The notes below the pieces were generated by a model. The model saw nothing but the letters and a program-made list of their open reading frames with translations, had not been told where the DNA came from and did no database searches. Both the position numbers and the translations under genes were made by a program. Below, piece after piece: positions 27,113 to 35,605 of a stretch of DNA of 46,273 nucleotides. The stretch comes from CALOCV01 sp942491955 (GTDB lineage Bacteria; Chlamydiota; Chlamydiia; Chlamydiales; CALOCV01). The stretch covers positions 1 through 46,273 of the forward strand of contig CALOCV010000003.1 in assembly GCA_942491955.1 (NCBI GenBank), given 5' to 3'. Position 1 is the stretch's first letter; each line of letters begins with the position of its first letter.

Positions 27113-27310
27113 TCAAAACTGTTTTACGAATAAAACGACAAAAGCAAGGATGACCATATGTAAACTGGTTTTTCAAACATATGAAATGCCACAAATTACA
27201 TCATATAAGTCGACCGCTCTAGGACGTGTTTTTTTTCTTGCAGATTCCAGAAGAGGTTTAATTTTGTTAAACTGTTCACGATCCATATCGCTAGGATAGC
27301 AATGGGGCAT
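27113..27310 (-). pseudogene. IS5-family transposase with a large internal deletion
   Basis: Starts MPHCYPSDMDREQFNKIKPL, continues KKTRPRAVDLYDVICGISYV, then meets a stop and jumps to KTSLHMVILAFVVLFVKQF, the transposase C-terminus. The whole catalytic centre is deleted. It lies directly behind the right terminal repeat of the element. Confidence 0.8.
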
Positions 27311-27387
27311 AAAATACCTACAATTGTCTTGGAAAATAATTGTTTATACAGGATTAGAAAGATTTTAAACAGGTTCTTACAAAATTT

Positions 27388-27432
27388 CGTCGGGTTTGGA
27401 GGGGGTTGGACGCGTTCAGAACTTTTGATTGG
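27388..27432 (-). repeat. Junction repeat, copy 7 (inverted, divergent)
   Basis: The reverse complement reads CCAATCAAAAGTTCTGAAC, then GCGTCCAACCCCCTCCAAAC. The first half equals the other copies, the second half differs. Confidence 0.7.
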
Positions 27433-27465
27433 CGAAACCACGTGCAAGGATTACCGGAATTGGTA

Positions 27466-27538
27466 TAAGGCCAGGTTAATTGAAGCAATTTCATTAAGTT
27501 TCTCTAGGGCTTATACGAATGGAGTTGAGGTAGTCTAA
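27466..27538 (-). pseudogene. 3' remnant of a DUF6880-like gene
   Basis: The reverse complement (CTACCTCAACTCCATTCGTA ... AACTTAATGAAATTGCTTC ... AACCTGGCCTTA) aligns with the last 70 bases of the gene at 15175-16592. It is followed by one end of the MITE-like element (ATACCAATTCCGGTAA) and by junction repeat copy 7, so gene tail, MITE end and junction repeat keep their relative order. Confidence 0.75.
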
Positions 27539-27563
27539 AATTTACCCAATTAATGGTATGAAC

Positions 27564-27596
27564 TAGGGCGTGTCATCAATTAGATGACACACCCTA
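27564..27596. terminator. Strong hairpin behind phoH
   Basis: TAGGGCGTGTCATC at 27564-27577 pairs with GATGACACACCCTA at 27583-27596 (13 of 14 pairs, 5-base loop). It lies 25 bp after the phoH stop. There is no T run on the minus side, so it may act as an RNA-stabilising or factor-assisted end. Confidence 0.55.
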
Positions 27597-27620
27597 CAGA
27601 GAAAAGTGTGAAGACAGGTT

Positions 27621-28921
27621 TTAAAGAATTTCTGCAGAAAGTGCTGCCAATTCCGACCGTTCCGTCTTCGTGAGAAAGATATTTCCGTACATCTTCTGCC
27701 CGCTAAATTTCGCCACCGTAAAGGTCAGTCCATTGGAATCTTTGTCGAGATAGGGGTTGTCAATCTGGGAAGGATCTCCCGCTAAAATGACTTTGGTCCC
27801 ATCTCCCGCACGCGAGATGATGGTCTTCACTTCATGCGGTGTCAAATTCTGCGCCTCATCAATGATAAAATACATCTTGGGAAGGGAACGGCCGCGAATG
27901 TAGGTCACTGCTTCCATCTCAATCTGCTTGCTCGCCATGACGAATTGAAGCGTCTCATTGACATCGCCTCCTGTAGAGGCACAAATGCATTCTAAATTGT
28001 CATAGATAGGTTGCATCCAGTGAAAGAGCTTTTCTCCTCCTTCGTCCCAGGAAGAAAACCAATGTCTCTACCTAAAGGGACGATGGGACGACTGATGAGA
28101 ATGCGATTGTATGACGCTTCATCAAATACTTTGCGTAGCCCACAAGCAAGGGCAAGGAGAGTCTTGCCCGTTCCTGCGGGCCCAAGAAGCGTAACGAGTT
28201 GAATGTCATCCCGCAGAAGGAGGTCAACGGCACACTTTTGCTCGACATTGCGAGGCTTAATTCCCCAGGTCGTCGATGTGCGAAGAAGTGTTTCAATATT
28301 CCCCGTTTTGGCATTGAATCGCCCTACCGCAGAGGAATTTTCGGGAGACGTCATGACGCAATACTGATTCGGCTGAAGAATAAATTCCTCTCCGGGAATC
28401 GCCCCATCTTTGTAAAAGAGATCAATGGTATGCTTGGGTAAATCAATGTGAAAGACCTCTTTTGGCATCGAATCATAAGATACTTTGAGGCGTTCATAAT
28501 CCTCGACCTCAAGTCCAACCGCTTCAGCCTTGAGACGAGATGCGATGTCTTTGGACACAAAAACGACATCCTCCCCCCGTTCTTGTAGGAGATAGGCAGC
28601 CATAATGATCCGATTATCGTTGATAGCTAACGAGAAATTGTGCTCATAATCCATTTTGACTTCGAGCTGAATCCGAATGCGGCTTCCATTCTCAAGCCGG
28701 ACTCCTGTGTGGAGGTCTCCTTGCTCGAGGTTTTTTAAAGAATCGAGATCACGTATGATTTGACGCGAATTTTTCCCCAATTCATTGGGGAGGCGTTTCA
28801 TGGCATCAAGCTCTTCAAGGACAGTAAGCGGGATGACAACATCGTCAGCCGGGAATTGATGAATGGCATCAGGATCATATAAGAGAACGTTGGTATCAAT
28901 GACAAAGGTCTTTTTTTTCAC
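27621..28921 (-). CDS. phoH: PhoH-family ATPase with N-terminal PIN domain (single-base frameshift)
   Basis: About 433 residues. PIN domain first: FVIDTNVLLYDPDA near 5-18, INDNRIIMAAYLL, VVFVSKDIASRLKAEA, carrying acidic nuclease residues. PhoH ATPase second: LLGPAGTGKTLLALACGL (Walker A) and MYFIIDEAQNLTPHEVKTII (Walker B). PhoH2-type proteins act as RNA helicase/RNase. The frame breaks at four T (28030-28033): TKEEKSSFTGCN stops, one base fewer gives TKEEKLFHWMQPIYDN and continues. Start GTG 28921 is chosen for AGGAG nine bases before it; the ORF to 28993 is not family-like. It precedes the divergent CT016-like gene, as I recall CT015-CT016 in C. trachomatis. Confidence 0.9.
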
Positions 28922-29204
28922 GATTTTTTCTCCTATAAGCTGAGAAGAATTGTGGGAGAGAGAGGAAAAAGTCAATGAGGCCTCCTTGCGCATAATAACT
29001 CACTTTTTTCTGCATCATACGAAGCGGAACCTCGCGTGACAAGAAAAAAAAAGAAATAATCATAAATGCCAAAAAGTCAGTTGTTTAAGCATTATTAAGC
29101 ACTCTTGCTATTTGACTGCTAAATAAATTTGACTTATTTCTCCCTTTTTTCTTACAATGGTCTTCTTGTAAGCTGAAGCTGTACATTGCGATGATGGAGG
29201 TCGT

Positions 29205-29919
29205 ATGAAAGTTAACGAAAAAATTATTAGCATTCCACCGTTCATCTCTACACATTGGAATAATGTGGCGACCATCCACATGAAAGGGACCATTCTTCTC
29301 GTAACATTAATCGATGGCGATACTATATCAATACCCAGCTTAACCCCCTCTGCGGTCGAAACGATTTTCCATTTCCACGCGCTCCATCTCGAACAGGTCG
29401 CCTCAATTGCCAACGCCACGGATAATAGAAAAACTCCCGAAAGAGGATTCATCGAACAAATTTTGGAAATTCCCTTTCGCGTTGGAATCGGTGCTATTGA
29501 TGGCTTTAGCTCCTCAATCATGCAACACACATCACAACAAAGTGAAATGCCTAATTTACCAAAAGAATTTTTGGACAAAGTCTCCGAAATCGTTCGTACA
29601 GTAGGAGGGGGAGGATGCTCTAGAACACATGAAACCCGAACCCCACTGTAATTGTCCCCACTGTCAAGTTGCGCGTTCTTTGCACGAAGAGGAGAATGAA
29701 CAGGAAAGAAGTGAAGAGATCGATTTGGATCAAGAAGTCAAAGATGATGAGCTTCATTTTCAAGAGTGGGAAATCGAACAGAAAGGAGACCATCTTTTTT
29801 CCGTCACCCACCGACTGGATCAAAAGAGCTATAATGTCTATCTCGGTGATCCAATCGGATGCACATGTGGCCAGGAAAAATGTGAACACGTTAAAGTAGC
29901 TTTACAAAACCCTTTGTAG
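29205..29919 (+). CDS. CT016-like chlamydial protein with Cys-rich SWIM-like C-terminus (frameshift)
   Basis: Two overlapping frames (29205-29651 and 29629-29919) are best read as one protein of about 237 residues. The first frame is sensible to KEFLDKVSEIVRTV, then becomes GGGGCSRTHETRTPL; shifting at the G run 29603-29611 gives EGEDALEHMKPEPHCNCPHC and continues. The C-terminal part has CNCPHC and CTCGQEKCEH, a CxC(4)CxH pattern as in SWIM zinc fingers. Ribosome site TGGAGGTCGT before ATG 29205. By position after phoH and before the Ctad1-like gene it corresponds to C. trachomatis CT016, of unknown function; zinc and nucleic-acid binding are suggested by the motif. Confidence 0.75.
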
Positions 29920-30033
29920 AATGTGACTGCTCACGCTCCGTTGTGAAGAGGTTGCTGTACAACAGGATCTAGAAGTCTTTTGCACAAAACACAAGAAAAG
30001 GCTACAATTTCTATTCATTGATTTGGAGGTTTT

Positions 30034-31341
30034 ATGTCAAAGTGGTTTCTTGCTCATGCTATCGTTCTTTCCTTTATCCTTACCCCTTCTTTTGCAAATA
30101 GCGAAGAAGAATCTCCCTTGCCAGTTGTTTCTGAAGCAAAAATAGTGCCATCCATCACTCCTCCATCGGCTCCATTTACCCCTTTTACAGCTAAAGTGGT
30201 GAGAGATCGCGTGCGATTACGCATCCATCCCTCTCTCGAAGCGCCTATTTTTCAGGAAATGGCAAAAGGGGATCTTCTCATTGTTACCCATCAAGATGAA
30301 GATTTTTACGCTGTAAAACCCCTTCCTTATACAAAAGCGTATGTTTACCGTACGTTTGTTCTCGATGATGTCGTTGAAGGAAATCACGTGAATGTCCGTC
30401 TTCAACCCGACACCGAGGCACCGGTCCTTGCGCAACTCAATGCAGGCAATCCCATCCATGGACATATCTCTCCAACAAATCCAAAATGGTTGGAAATTGA
30501 TGCTCCTGAAAATGTTCGTTTCTATGTTTATAAAGACTATGTCGAAAATATCGGCGATGAACATCTCTTTACGATCATCGAAGCACGTCGCGAAGAGGTC
30601 AATCGCCTATTGGAAACCGCTTATGAAAAAACCGAAGATGAGTTTGCCAAGGAATTTGACGAAATCGACCTCATCCCTATTCTTGCACAGTTACAGCACG
30701 TTACAGAAAATTATACCGATTTTCCCGAACAAATTGAAGCCGCTCAAAAAGAACAAAGTCGCATTCAGGAGATCTATTTACAAAAGAAAATCGCCTTTTT
30801 AGAAGGGCAACAAAATAGTTCGCAAACACTCGCTTTTCGAAATAAACAACTGTCGCACGAAGTGGCCGCTAAAGAGGAAAGAATCCATCAATTAGAAAAA
30901 CGGCTACATCCACCTTCTGCACAAGCAACATCAGAGGCATCCATGGAAGGCGTGGAAAGCATCGATATGGCACAAAATTTTGCTGATCCAATCGCAGGCA
31001 AAACCACTCATCGCATGATTGCCTGGCTCCCACACGAGGAAGAAGTTTTCACCTCTTGGCTCGAAAAACAGGAACAAGGCACCATGGAACAATTCTATGA
31101 AGAGCAAAAACAAACCTCAGAGTTGTTGAAGGGGGTCGTTGAAGTATACGATCGTCCGCTAAAAAATCGTCCTGGAGATTTTATGCTTCTCGATCCCAAA
31201 ACGCGTCTCCCCATTGCTTTTCTCTATAGTACGCAATGCAACTTGGAAGAGTGGGTTGGGAAAGAAGTGGCCGTCAATGGAAGCCATCGCCCAAACAACC
31301 ATTATGCCTATCCTGCTTATTGTGTTCTCGATATTGGGTAA
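30034..31341 (+). CDS. SH3-domain surface protein, Ctad1/CT017-like
   Basis: 435 residues, with GATTTGGAGGTTTT before ATG. A signal peptide is at 1-21 (FLAHAIVLSFILTPSFA). Two bacterial SH3 domains follow at about 52-110 (RDRVRLRIHPSLEAPIFQEM) and 111-172 (NVRLQPDTEAPVLAQLNAGN). Residues 180-300 are charged and helical, likely coiled coil. A C-terminal domain (about 335-435) holds LLKGVVEVYDRPLKNRPGDF. The architecture, size (CT017 is about 433 residues) and gene order match C. trachomatis CT017, described as the integrin-binding adhesin Ctad1. Whether the host ligand is conserved is unknown. Confidence 0.82.
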   Translation: MSKWFLAHAIVLSFILTPSFANSEEESPLPVVSEAKIVPSITPPSAPFTPFTAKVVRDRVRLRIHPSLEAPIFQEMAKGDLLIVTHQDEDFYAVKPLPYTKAYVYRTFVLDDVVEGNHVNVRLQPDTEAPVLAQLNAGNPIHGHISPTNPKWLEIDAPENVRFYVYKDYVENIGDEHLFTIIEARREEVNRLLETAYEKTEDEFAKEFDEIDLIPILAQLQHVTENYTDFPEQIEAAQKEQSRIQEIYLQKKIAFLEGQQNSSQTLAFRNKQLSHEVAAKEERIHQLEKRLHPPSAQATSEASMEGVESIDMAQNFADPIAGKTTHRMIAWLPHEEEVFTSWLEKQEQGTMEQFYEEQKQTSELLKGVVEVYDRPLKNRPGDFMLLDPKTRLPIAFLYSTQCNLEEWVGKEVAVNGSHRPNNHYAYPAYCVLDIG

Positions 31342-31363
31342 TGAGCAACCGTTCATGTTCTCT

Positions 31364-33076
31364 TTATGACGGGATCTCTTCTCTAAGAAGTATTCCGTCG
31401 CGATCATTCCAACAGGGATCGTTCGTAGTGACGAGTTTCTCCTCTTTTAATTGCCAATGTTGGGTAAATCCTGCTTGATGCAGTGGACGGTGGGAAATCA
31501 AGAGGAGTGTGGGGATGTGGGCAAAGAGATGAGAAAGAACATATTGTTCTGTTTGCACGTCGAGTGCATGCAGTGTCTCATCGAGTAGCAAAATGCGTGG
31601 TTTAAGAAGTAAAGCACGGGCAAGGGCGACTCTCTGTCTCTCTCCTCCCGAAAGAAATGTTCCCATGGGTCCTACAGGGCTGTGCAATCCTTTAGGCAGT
31701 TTCCGAATCACACTCTCTAACTGGCTTTGTTCCACTACCCGATCGATATCGGCTTGTTGATAGGAAGAGAGGCCGTAGGTAAGGTTCTCGATCAATGTTT
31801 GTGTATGCAAATAAAAATTTTGTGGAATAAGGTGTAGAAGAAGAGGCAAATCTCGTCGGTCGATATGTCGTAAATTATTTCCAAAGAGAAGCATTTCCCC
31901 TTTTTGAGGTGGCAAGAGTCCTGCTAAAAGGAGGGCAAGCGTACTTTTTCCGGCTCCACTCTTTCCTTGTAAGAAAATTTTCTCTCCCTCTTCGATTTTT
32001 ACATCAAGAGAAGAAAAAAATGCCGTTTCATCACCATAGGAAAAGGAAAGATCTCTCCCTTCAAGCGCATTTTTCGCAGAGGAGGGGACGAAGCGGCGTT
32101 CCCTCTTCTCTTGAGGTACCTGCAAAAGGGTAATGATTTTTTCTATATCAATAACTGCATCGTGGAGTTGTCGAATTTCCAGAGACAATAATTTCATGGG
32201 TAAGAAAAAAGCAATACATTGCCCTTGTATCAAGACAAATTCACCTACGGTCAAGAGTTCTTGTTTTACAAGATACATTCCCATCAGACTAAGTCCAATT
32301 AGCGAAATTCCCATCAACAAACCCATCCCCATCTGGAACATATTCAGTGCGCGATTCATGACGCGCCAGGCCGCCTCCTCTTCTCCTAATTTTGTATTAA
32401 GCATTTGCTCATCATAAGAAGGGGAGAGTCGAACACACTGTGTATTGATCAGGCTGTCATGAATGGTAACCGTCACCCGATCCGAGATGGACCAAGCTTG
32501 CTTTCTTGCTTGTAGATAACGAGAAATTCCCCATACCAACCACATTCCATGCATAGCAATGATTAAAATCATGCCTATACCATACAGAGGATATTGGACT
32601 AAAAAAGCCGTTAGTACTATGAGTCGCAAAGAGAGAGGAAAAAGTGTAAGAAATAGAGCCCGAAAAAAATAACGCGCACTCATACTAATTCTTTTCATCG
32701 TACTGATGATTTCTGGGACAGCATAACGTTGGTAGTTTTGATATGATATGGCGTGGGCTTGTTGGACAACGCGAAAGGTGATGTCGCGGATGGCATAGTT
32801 AATCACGGGAAAAAAGACGAAATCTTGAATAGGTTTGACGATTTTTTCAAGCATCCATAACAAACTCCAAAAAGAAAAAACAAAAAGCACTCCCATGGGA
32901 AGAGCGCCATTAACGGAATGGATAAATGCCTTTCCCAAAAATGGAATCCATGCGGCTAAGACCGCTTCAACAAGCACAAATAACAGTGTACAAACAAGAC
33001 GAACGATCTTCTCCTTGGAGTGGATCGCATAAGGAAAAAAAAGAGAAAACGTTTCTGTAATAAAAGAAAAAATCAT
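31364..33076 (-). CDS. ABC exporter, fused membrane and ATPase domains
   Basis: 570 residues. Six probable membrane segments lie in residues 25-300; the ATPase has Walker A GKSGAGKST (371-379), signature LSGGERQR (475-482), Walker B ILLLDE (495-500) and H-loop His529. DETLHALD replaces the usual DEATSALD, a degenerate D-loop region. It would work as a homodimer in the inner membrane; the substrate is not predictable. It is convergent with the SH3 gene (22 bp gap) and divergent from the collagen-like gene, with which it shares a 69-bp promoter region. Confidence 0.88.
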   Translation of the reverse strand: MIFSFITETFSLFFPYAIHSKEKIVRLVCTLLFVLVEAVLAAWIPFLGKAFIHSVNGALPMGVLFVFSFWSLLWMLEKIVKPIQDFVFFPVINYAIRDITFRVVQQAHAISYQNYQRYAVPEIISTMKRISMSARYFFRALFLTLFPLSLRLIVLTAFLVQYPLYGIGMILIIAMHGMWLVWGISRYLQARKQAWSISDRVTVTIHDSLINTQCVRLSPSYDEQMLNTKLGEEEAAWRVMNRALNMFQMGMGLLMGISLIGLSLMGMYLVKQELLTVGEFVLIQGQCIAFFLPMKLLSLEIRQLHDAVIDIEKIITLLQVPQEKRERRFVPSSAKNALEGRDLSFSYGDETAFFSSLDVKIEEGEKIFLQGKSGAGKSTLALLLAGLLPPQKGEMLLFGNNLRHIDRRDLPLLLHLIPQNFYLHTQTLIENLTYGLSSYQQADIDRVVEQSQLESVIRKLPKGLHSPVGPMGTFLSGGERQRVALARALLLKPRILLLDETLHALDVQTEQYVLSHLFAHIPTLLLISHRPLHQAGFTQHWQLKEEKLVTTNDPCWNDRDGILLREEIPS

Positions 33077-33145
33077 GCTCCGATCATAACATATCTTATC
33101 GAATGACTTGTATTGAAATCAGGACTTTGTTTATAGATTAGGGAT

Positions 33146-34045
33146 ATGCATACCTATTACTTTCAAATGTTTCGAACAAAACTTATCTTTTTCTTAATCG
33201 CTTCCTTTTTCCTATCTTCGATCCTTCCAGGAGATGAATTTTCTCCTCCCCGAGAAAAGCAATTCACTGTCAATCCTTTTGGAGTTGGATTGACTGCGGG
33301 CATTCTTGGTGGATTGATTGGTGGGCACATGGCTCGGAAAAAGCAAAAGGATCGATCGGGGGATAACACAATTCCCAGCGAATCGATTGAGTTTGATGAA
33401 AATACAGGATCTACAGGCCCAACAGGACCGACGGGCCCAACAGGACCTACGGGTCCTATTGGGCCTACTGGTGCAACAGGACCCTCAGGCTCCCCAGGGG
33501 AAGCGGGTGCCGCAGGACCTGAAGGTCCTACTGGTGATACAGGTCCTATTGGACCGGCCGGAGCAACAGGATCAGCGGGTCCTCCAGGCCCTACGGGAGA
33601 CACAGGGCCAGCGGGCCCACAAGGAGATCAGGGACCGATCGGACCCATTGGGCCGACGGGAGACACGGGTCCGTCTGGAGCTGATGGGGCGGGTTTTACC
33701 GTCAATACAACAGATGCTATCACCATTGTTGGAAATCAACTCATCACAGTGGGGAATCCTCTCTCCTTCACATGGCGCGTTGTAGGGCCTGATAACACTC
33801 TCCTTGCGGAATCGAGTGTCCCTGTTACGGTAGCAACGATCAATCCTTTCCTTTCTTTGACAATTCCAGCAGCAACGCCTAAATTTGAGGGGCAATACAC
33901 GGCGTTTATCGATATCACTTCTGTGCTATCCCCAGCAACAGCTGTTGCTGAATTCCTGCTTAACGGAGTGAATTTCGAACCCCAAACGCCCAATACGACA
34001 TGGGTTACTTCGGATCAATGGTTAATGTTTGCCGATTTTCCATGA
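33146..34045 (+). CDS. Collagen-like repeat protein with membrane or secretion N-terminus
   Basis: 299 residues. A hydrophobic N-terminus (KLIFFLIASFFLSSILPG) is followed by a glycine-zipper segment (GVGLTAGILGGLIGGHMA). About 33 Gly-X-Y triplets follow (residues about 91-189: repeated GPTGPT, GATGPSG, GDTGPIG, GPAGPQG). The C-terminal domain of about 110 residues contains ITIVGNQLITVGNPLSF and SLTIPAATPKFEGQYTAF, similar in style to trimeric globular heads. It should form a surface or extracellular triple-helical fibre. The last 41 bp overlap the convergent gene. GC and codon use in the triplet part differ from the neighbours, as expected from its composition. Confidence 0.88.
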   Translation: MHTYYFQMFRTKLIFFLIASFFLSSILPGDEFSPPREKQFTVNPFGVGLTAGILGGLIGGHMARKKQKDRSGDNTIPSESIEFDENTGSTGPTGPTGPTGPTGPIGPTGATGPSGSPGEAGAAGPEGPTGDTGPIGPAGATGSAGPPGPTGDTGPAGPQGDQGPIGPIGPTGDTGPSGADGAGFTVNTTDAITIVGNQLITVGNPLSFTWRVVGPDNTLLAESSVPVTVATINPFLSLTIPAATPKFEGQYTAFIDITSVLSPATAVAEFLLNGVNFEPQTPNTTWVTSDQWLMFADFP

Positions 34046-34718
34046 GATCTTCTTGTTGGAAGAACGCAACGCTCTTTTTTCTGATCTCTTTCCAATGCAT
34101 CTCGGTTAATGGTCGATCACCAAATTTCACCTGATCGGCCAAGGCGAATTGAAGAAAAAGAGAATGGGGTATCTTTTGGAGTTGAGGGGAGTCCTTGCGC
34201 AAAGAGAACATCTCTTCAGTGGTTTGCTGTTGTGCTGGATAGGAATACTGCATCTGTAAGTACCAACGCAGAATTTCCATTAATTCTATAAAGCGTTTTT
34301 CGGGCGATAACGACGAGTGATCGAGACGAGCCACGCGCTCTTTTGCTTGCTGAGGAAAAGAAGGGATTCTTTTTTCCGCTATCCATTTTTGCAAATGGAT
34401 CCAGCCCAAAGGGAAAAGGCATAGTACCAAAAGAATGATGCTTCCTATGGCTCCCTTCTTCCAAGGAATACGACCCTCTTGGAGTCGTTTTTGTGATTGT
34501 TTTTCTTCTTCTTTTCCACTTTCTGTCCAACGAAAGCGATCCTTTTGTTCTTCCAAATAGAGTGTTTGTAAAGAGCGGTCTTTAGCAATAGAGGGTTCCA
34601 CATACGTTAAAGGATCGATGAGATGGATGGAAGAATTTTGAGCAGAAATACTGGCATCAGCAAAACCATAGCCTTGGATAGTCACTAGTATTACCAATGG
34701 AAAGAAAAACCGATTCAT
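34005..34718 (-). CDS. DUF4381-like membrane protein of the MoxR/DUF58 operon
   Basis: 237 residues. A signal peptide (NRFFFPLVILVTIQGYGFA) precedes a short periplasmic part. One membrane span lies at about 90-112 (GAIGSIILLVLCLFPLGWIH), followed by a cytoplasmic helical domain (RFIELMEILRWYLQMQYSYP, FALADQVKFGDRPLTE). Proteins of this design follow DUF58 genes in many bacteria. It overlaps the DUF58 stop by 4 bp. The assignment rests on context and layout more than on motifs. Confidence 0.65.
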   Translation of the reverse strand: MNRFFFPLVILVTIQGYGFADASISAQNSSIHLIDPLTYVEPSIAKDRSLQTLYLEEQKDRFRWTESGKEEEKQSQKRLQEGRIPWKKGAIGSIILLVLCLFPLGWIHLQKWIAEKRIPSFPQQAKERVARLDHSSLSPEKRFIELMEILRWYLQMQYSYPAQQQTTEEMFSLRKDSPQLQKIPHSLFLQFALADQVKFGDRPLTEMHWKEIRKKSVAFFQQEDLMENRQTLTIDPK

Positions 34719-35605
34719 CGAAATCCTCGGGTGGCTCTTCGATGGAAAAAATGTTGGAGAATGGGGATCAAAGGCTTATCCGTCGGGATTTCGATGTAGT
34801 CGATACGTAGTTGGCGGCACAATTTGCGATATTCTTGTCGAAAATGATCCATATTCTCTCTTGCCACATGCACAACGGACCGATCGCCTGTGTCGACAAC
34901 ACGCTGATACCCCGATTCGGCATCCTCCATCGCTACCATGCCCAAAGAGGGAAAATTGATTTCCAATGAATCATAAATCCCCATACTGATGCATTCGTGA
35001 CGCTGAACCGTCTGTTTCAAGGATTGGGAAAAATCGCTGCAAAAAAAATCGGAGAGAAGAAAACACAAGACGGGTTGTCGTTCCACTTTTCGTGCGTAGG
35101 TCAAAGCGGAACCAATATCTGTTTTCTTACCCAATGGCTTTTCGTACAAAATGTCACGAATCATCCGGATTGCTTGATTCCTCCCTTGTGTAGGGGGAAC
35201 GTATTTTTCCACTTTTTCTGTGAAGAGAATCCATCCAACGCGATCGCCGTTTTCAAGAGCAGAAAGAGCAAGCGTTCCTGCTACTTGGGCAAGCGTCTCC
35301 TTTTTTCGGTTCCCTCCAGGACCATTCACCATAGAAGCGGAACGATCGACAAGGAGCAAAAGAGTTAATTCCCTCTCCTCTTGGAAAACCTTGACATAGG
35401 GCGCATGCAACCGAGCCGATACGTTCCAATCGATGGTGCGCACTTCATCACCCTCTAAATAGGGACGTACCTCTTCAAATTCGATCCCTCTACCACGGAA
35501 GGCGGAAAGATAAGAACCCGCCAAAGCCCCTTGGACATAACGCGACATATGCATTTGGATGCGACGAATTTGTTGGAAGATCGTTGCAGGAATTCCTTCG
35601 TTCAT
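34715..35605 (-). CDS. DUF58 protein with von Willebrand A-like fold
   Basis: 296 residues. The DUF58 signature GRGIEFEEVRPYLEGDEVRT, then TIDWNVSARLHAPYVKVFQE, is followed by LLLVDRSASM, a MIDAS-like D-x-S-x-S metal site. It works with MoxR ATPases, probably as an adaptor in assembly or activation of envelope proteins. It overlaps moxR by 4 bp (ATGA) and the next gene by 4 bp, a tight operon. Confidence 0.9.
   Translation of the reverse strand: MNEGIPATIFQQIRRIQMHMSRYVQGALAGSYLSAFRGRGIEFEEVRPYLEGDEVRTIDWNVSARLHAPYVKVFQEERELTLLLLVDRSASMVNGPGGNRKKETLAQVAGTLALSALENGDRVGWILFTEKVEKYVPPTQGRNQAIRMIRDILYEKPLGKKTDIGSALTYARKVERQPVLCFLLSDFFCSDFSQSLKQTVQRHECISMGIYDSLEINFPSLGMVAMEDAESGYQRVVDTGDRSVVHVARENMDHFRQEYRKLCRQLRIDYIEIPTDKPLIPILQHFFHRRATRGFR

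Larger units (their letters stand above)
26267..27377 (-). mobile_element. Composite IS5-family (IS427-like) element carrying a GxxExxY cassette
   Basis: A perfect 20-bp terminal inverted repeat, AGAACCTGTTTAAAATCTTT at 26267-26286, is mirrored at 27358-27377. In the minus direction the interior is an internally deleted transposase (27310-27113), a GxxExxY cassette with inverted CACAGAG ends (27092-26813), and the C-terminal half of a second transposase copy (26806-26276). It is inserted in an AAA ATPase gene. Two copies of the IS around the cassette suggest recombination between IS copies. Confidence 0.82.

Noticed and set aside
29629..29919. Separate 96-residue Cys-rich gene starting at the internal ATG
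   Set aside because: The frame is open upstream with sensible residues (EGEDALEH) that continue the previous protein, so a one-base frameshift explains the split better, although an independent start cannot be excluded.
33163..33603. Minus-strand 146-residue Gly/Pro-rich frame opposite the collagen-like gene
   Set aside because: Gly-Pro-rich codons read in reverse also give Gly-Pro-rich text. The plus-strand frame has a signal peptide and a sensible C-terminal domain; the reverse frame has neither.
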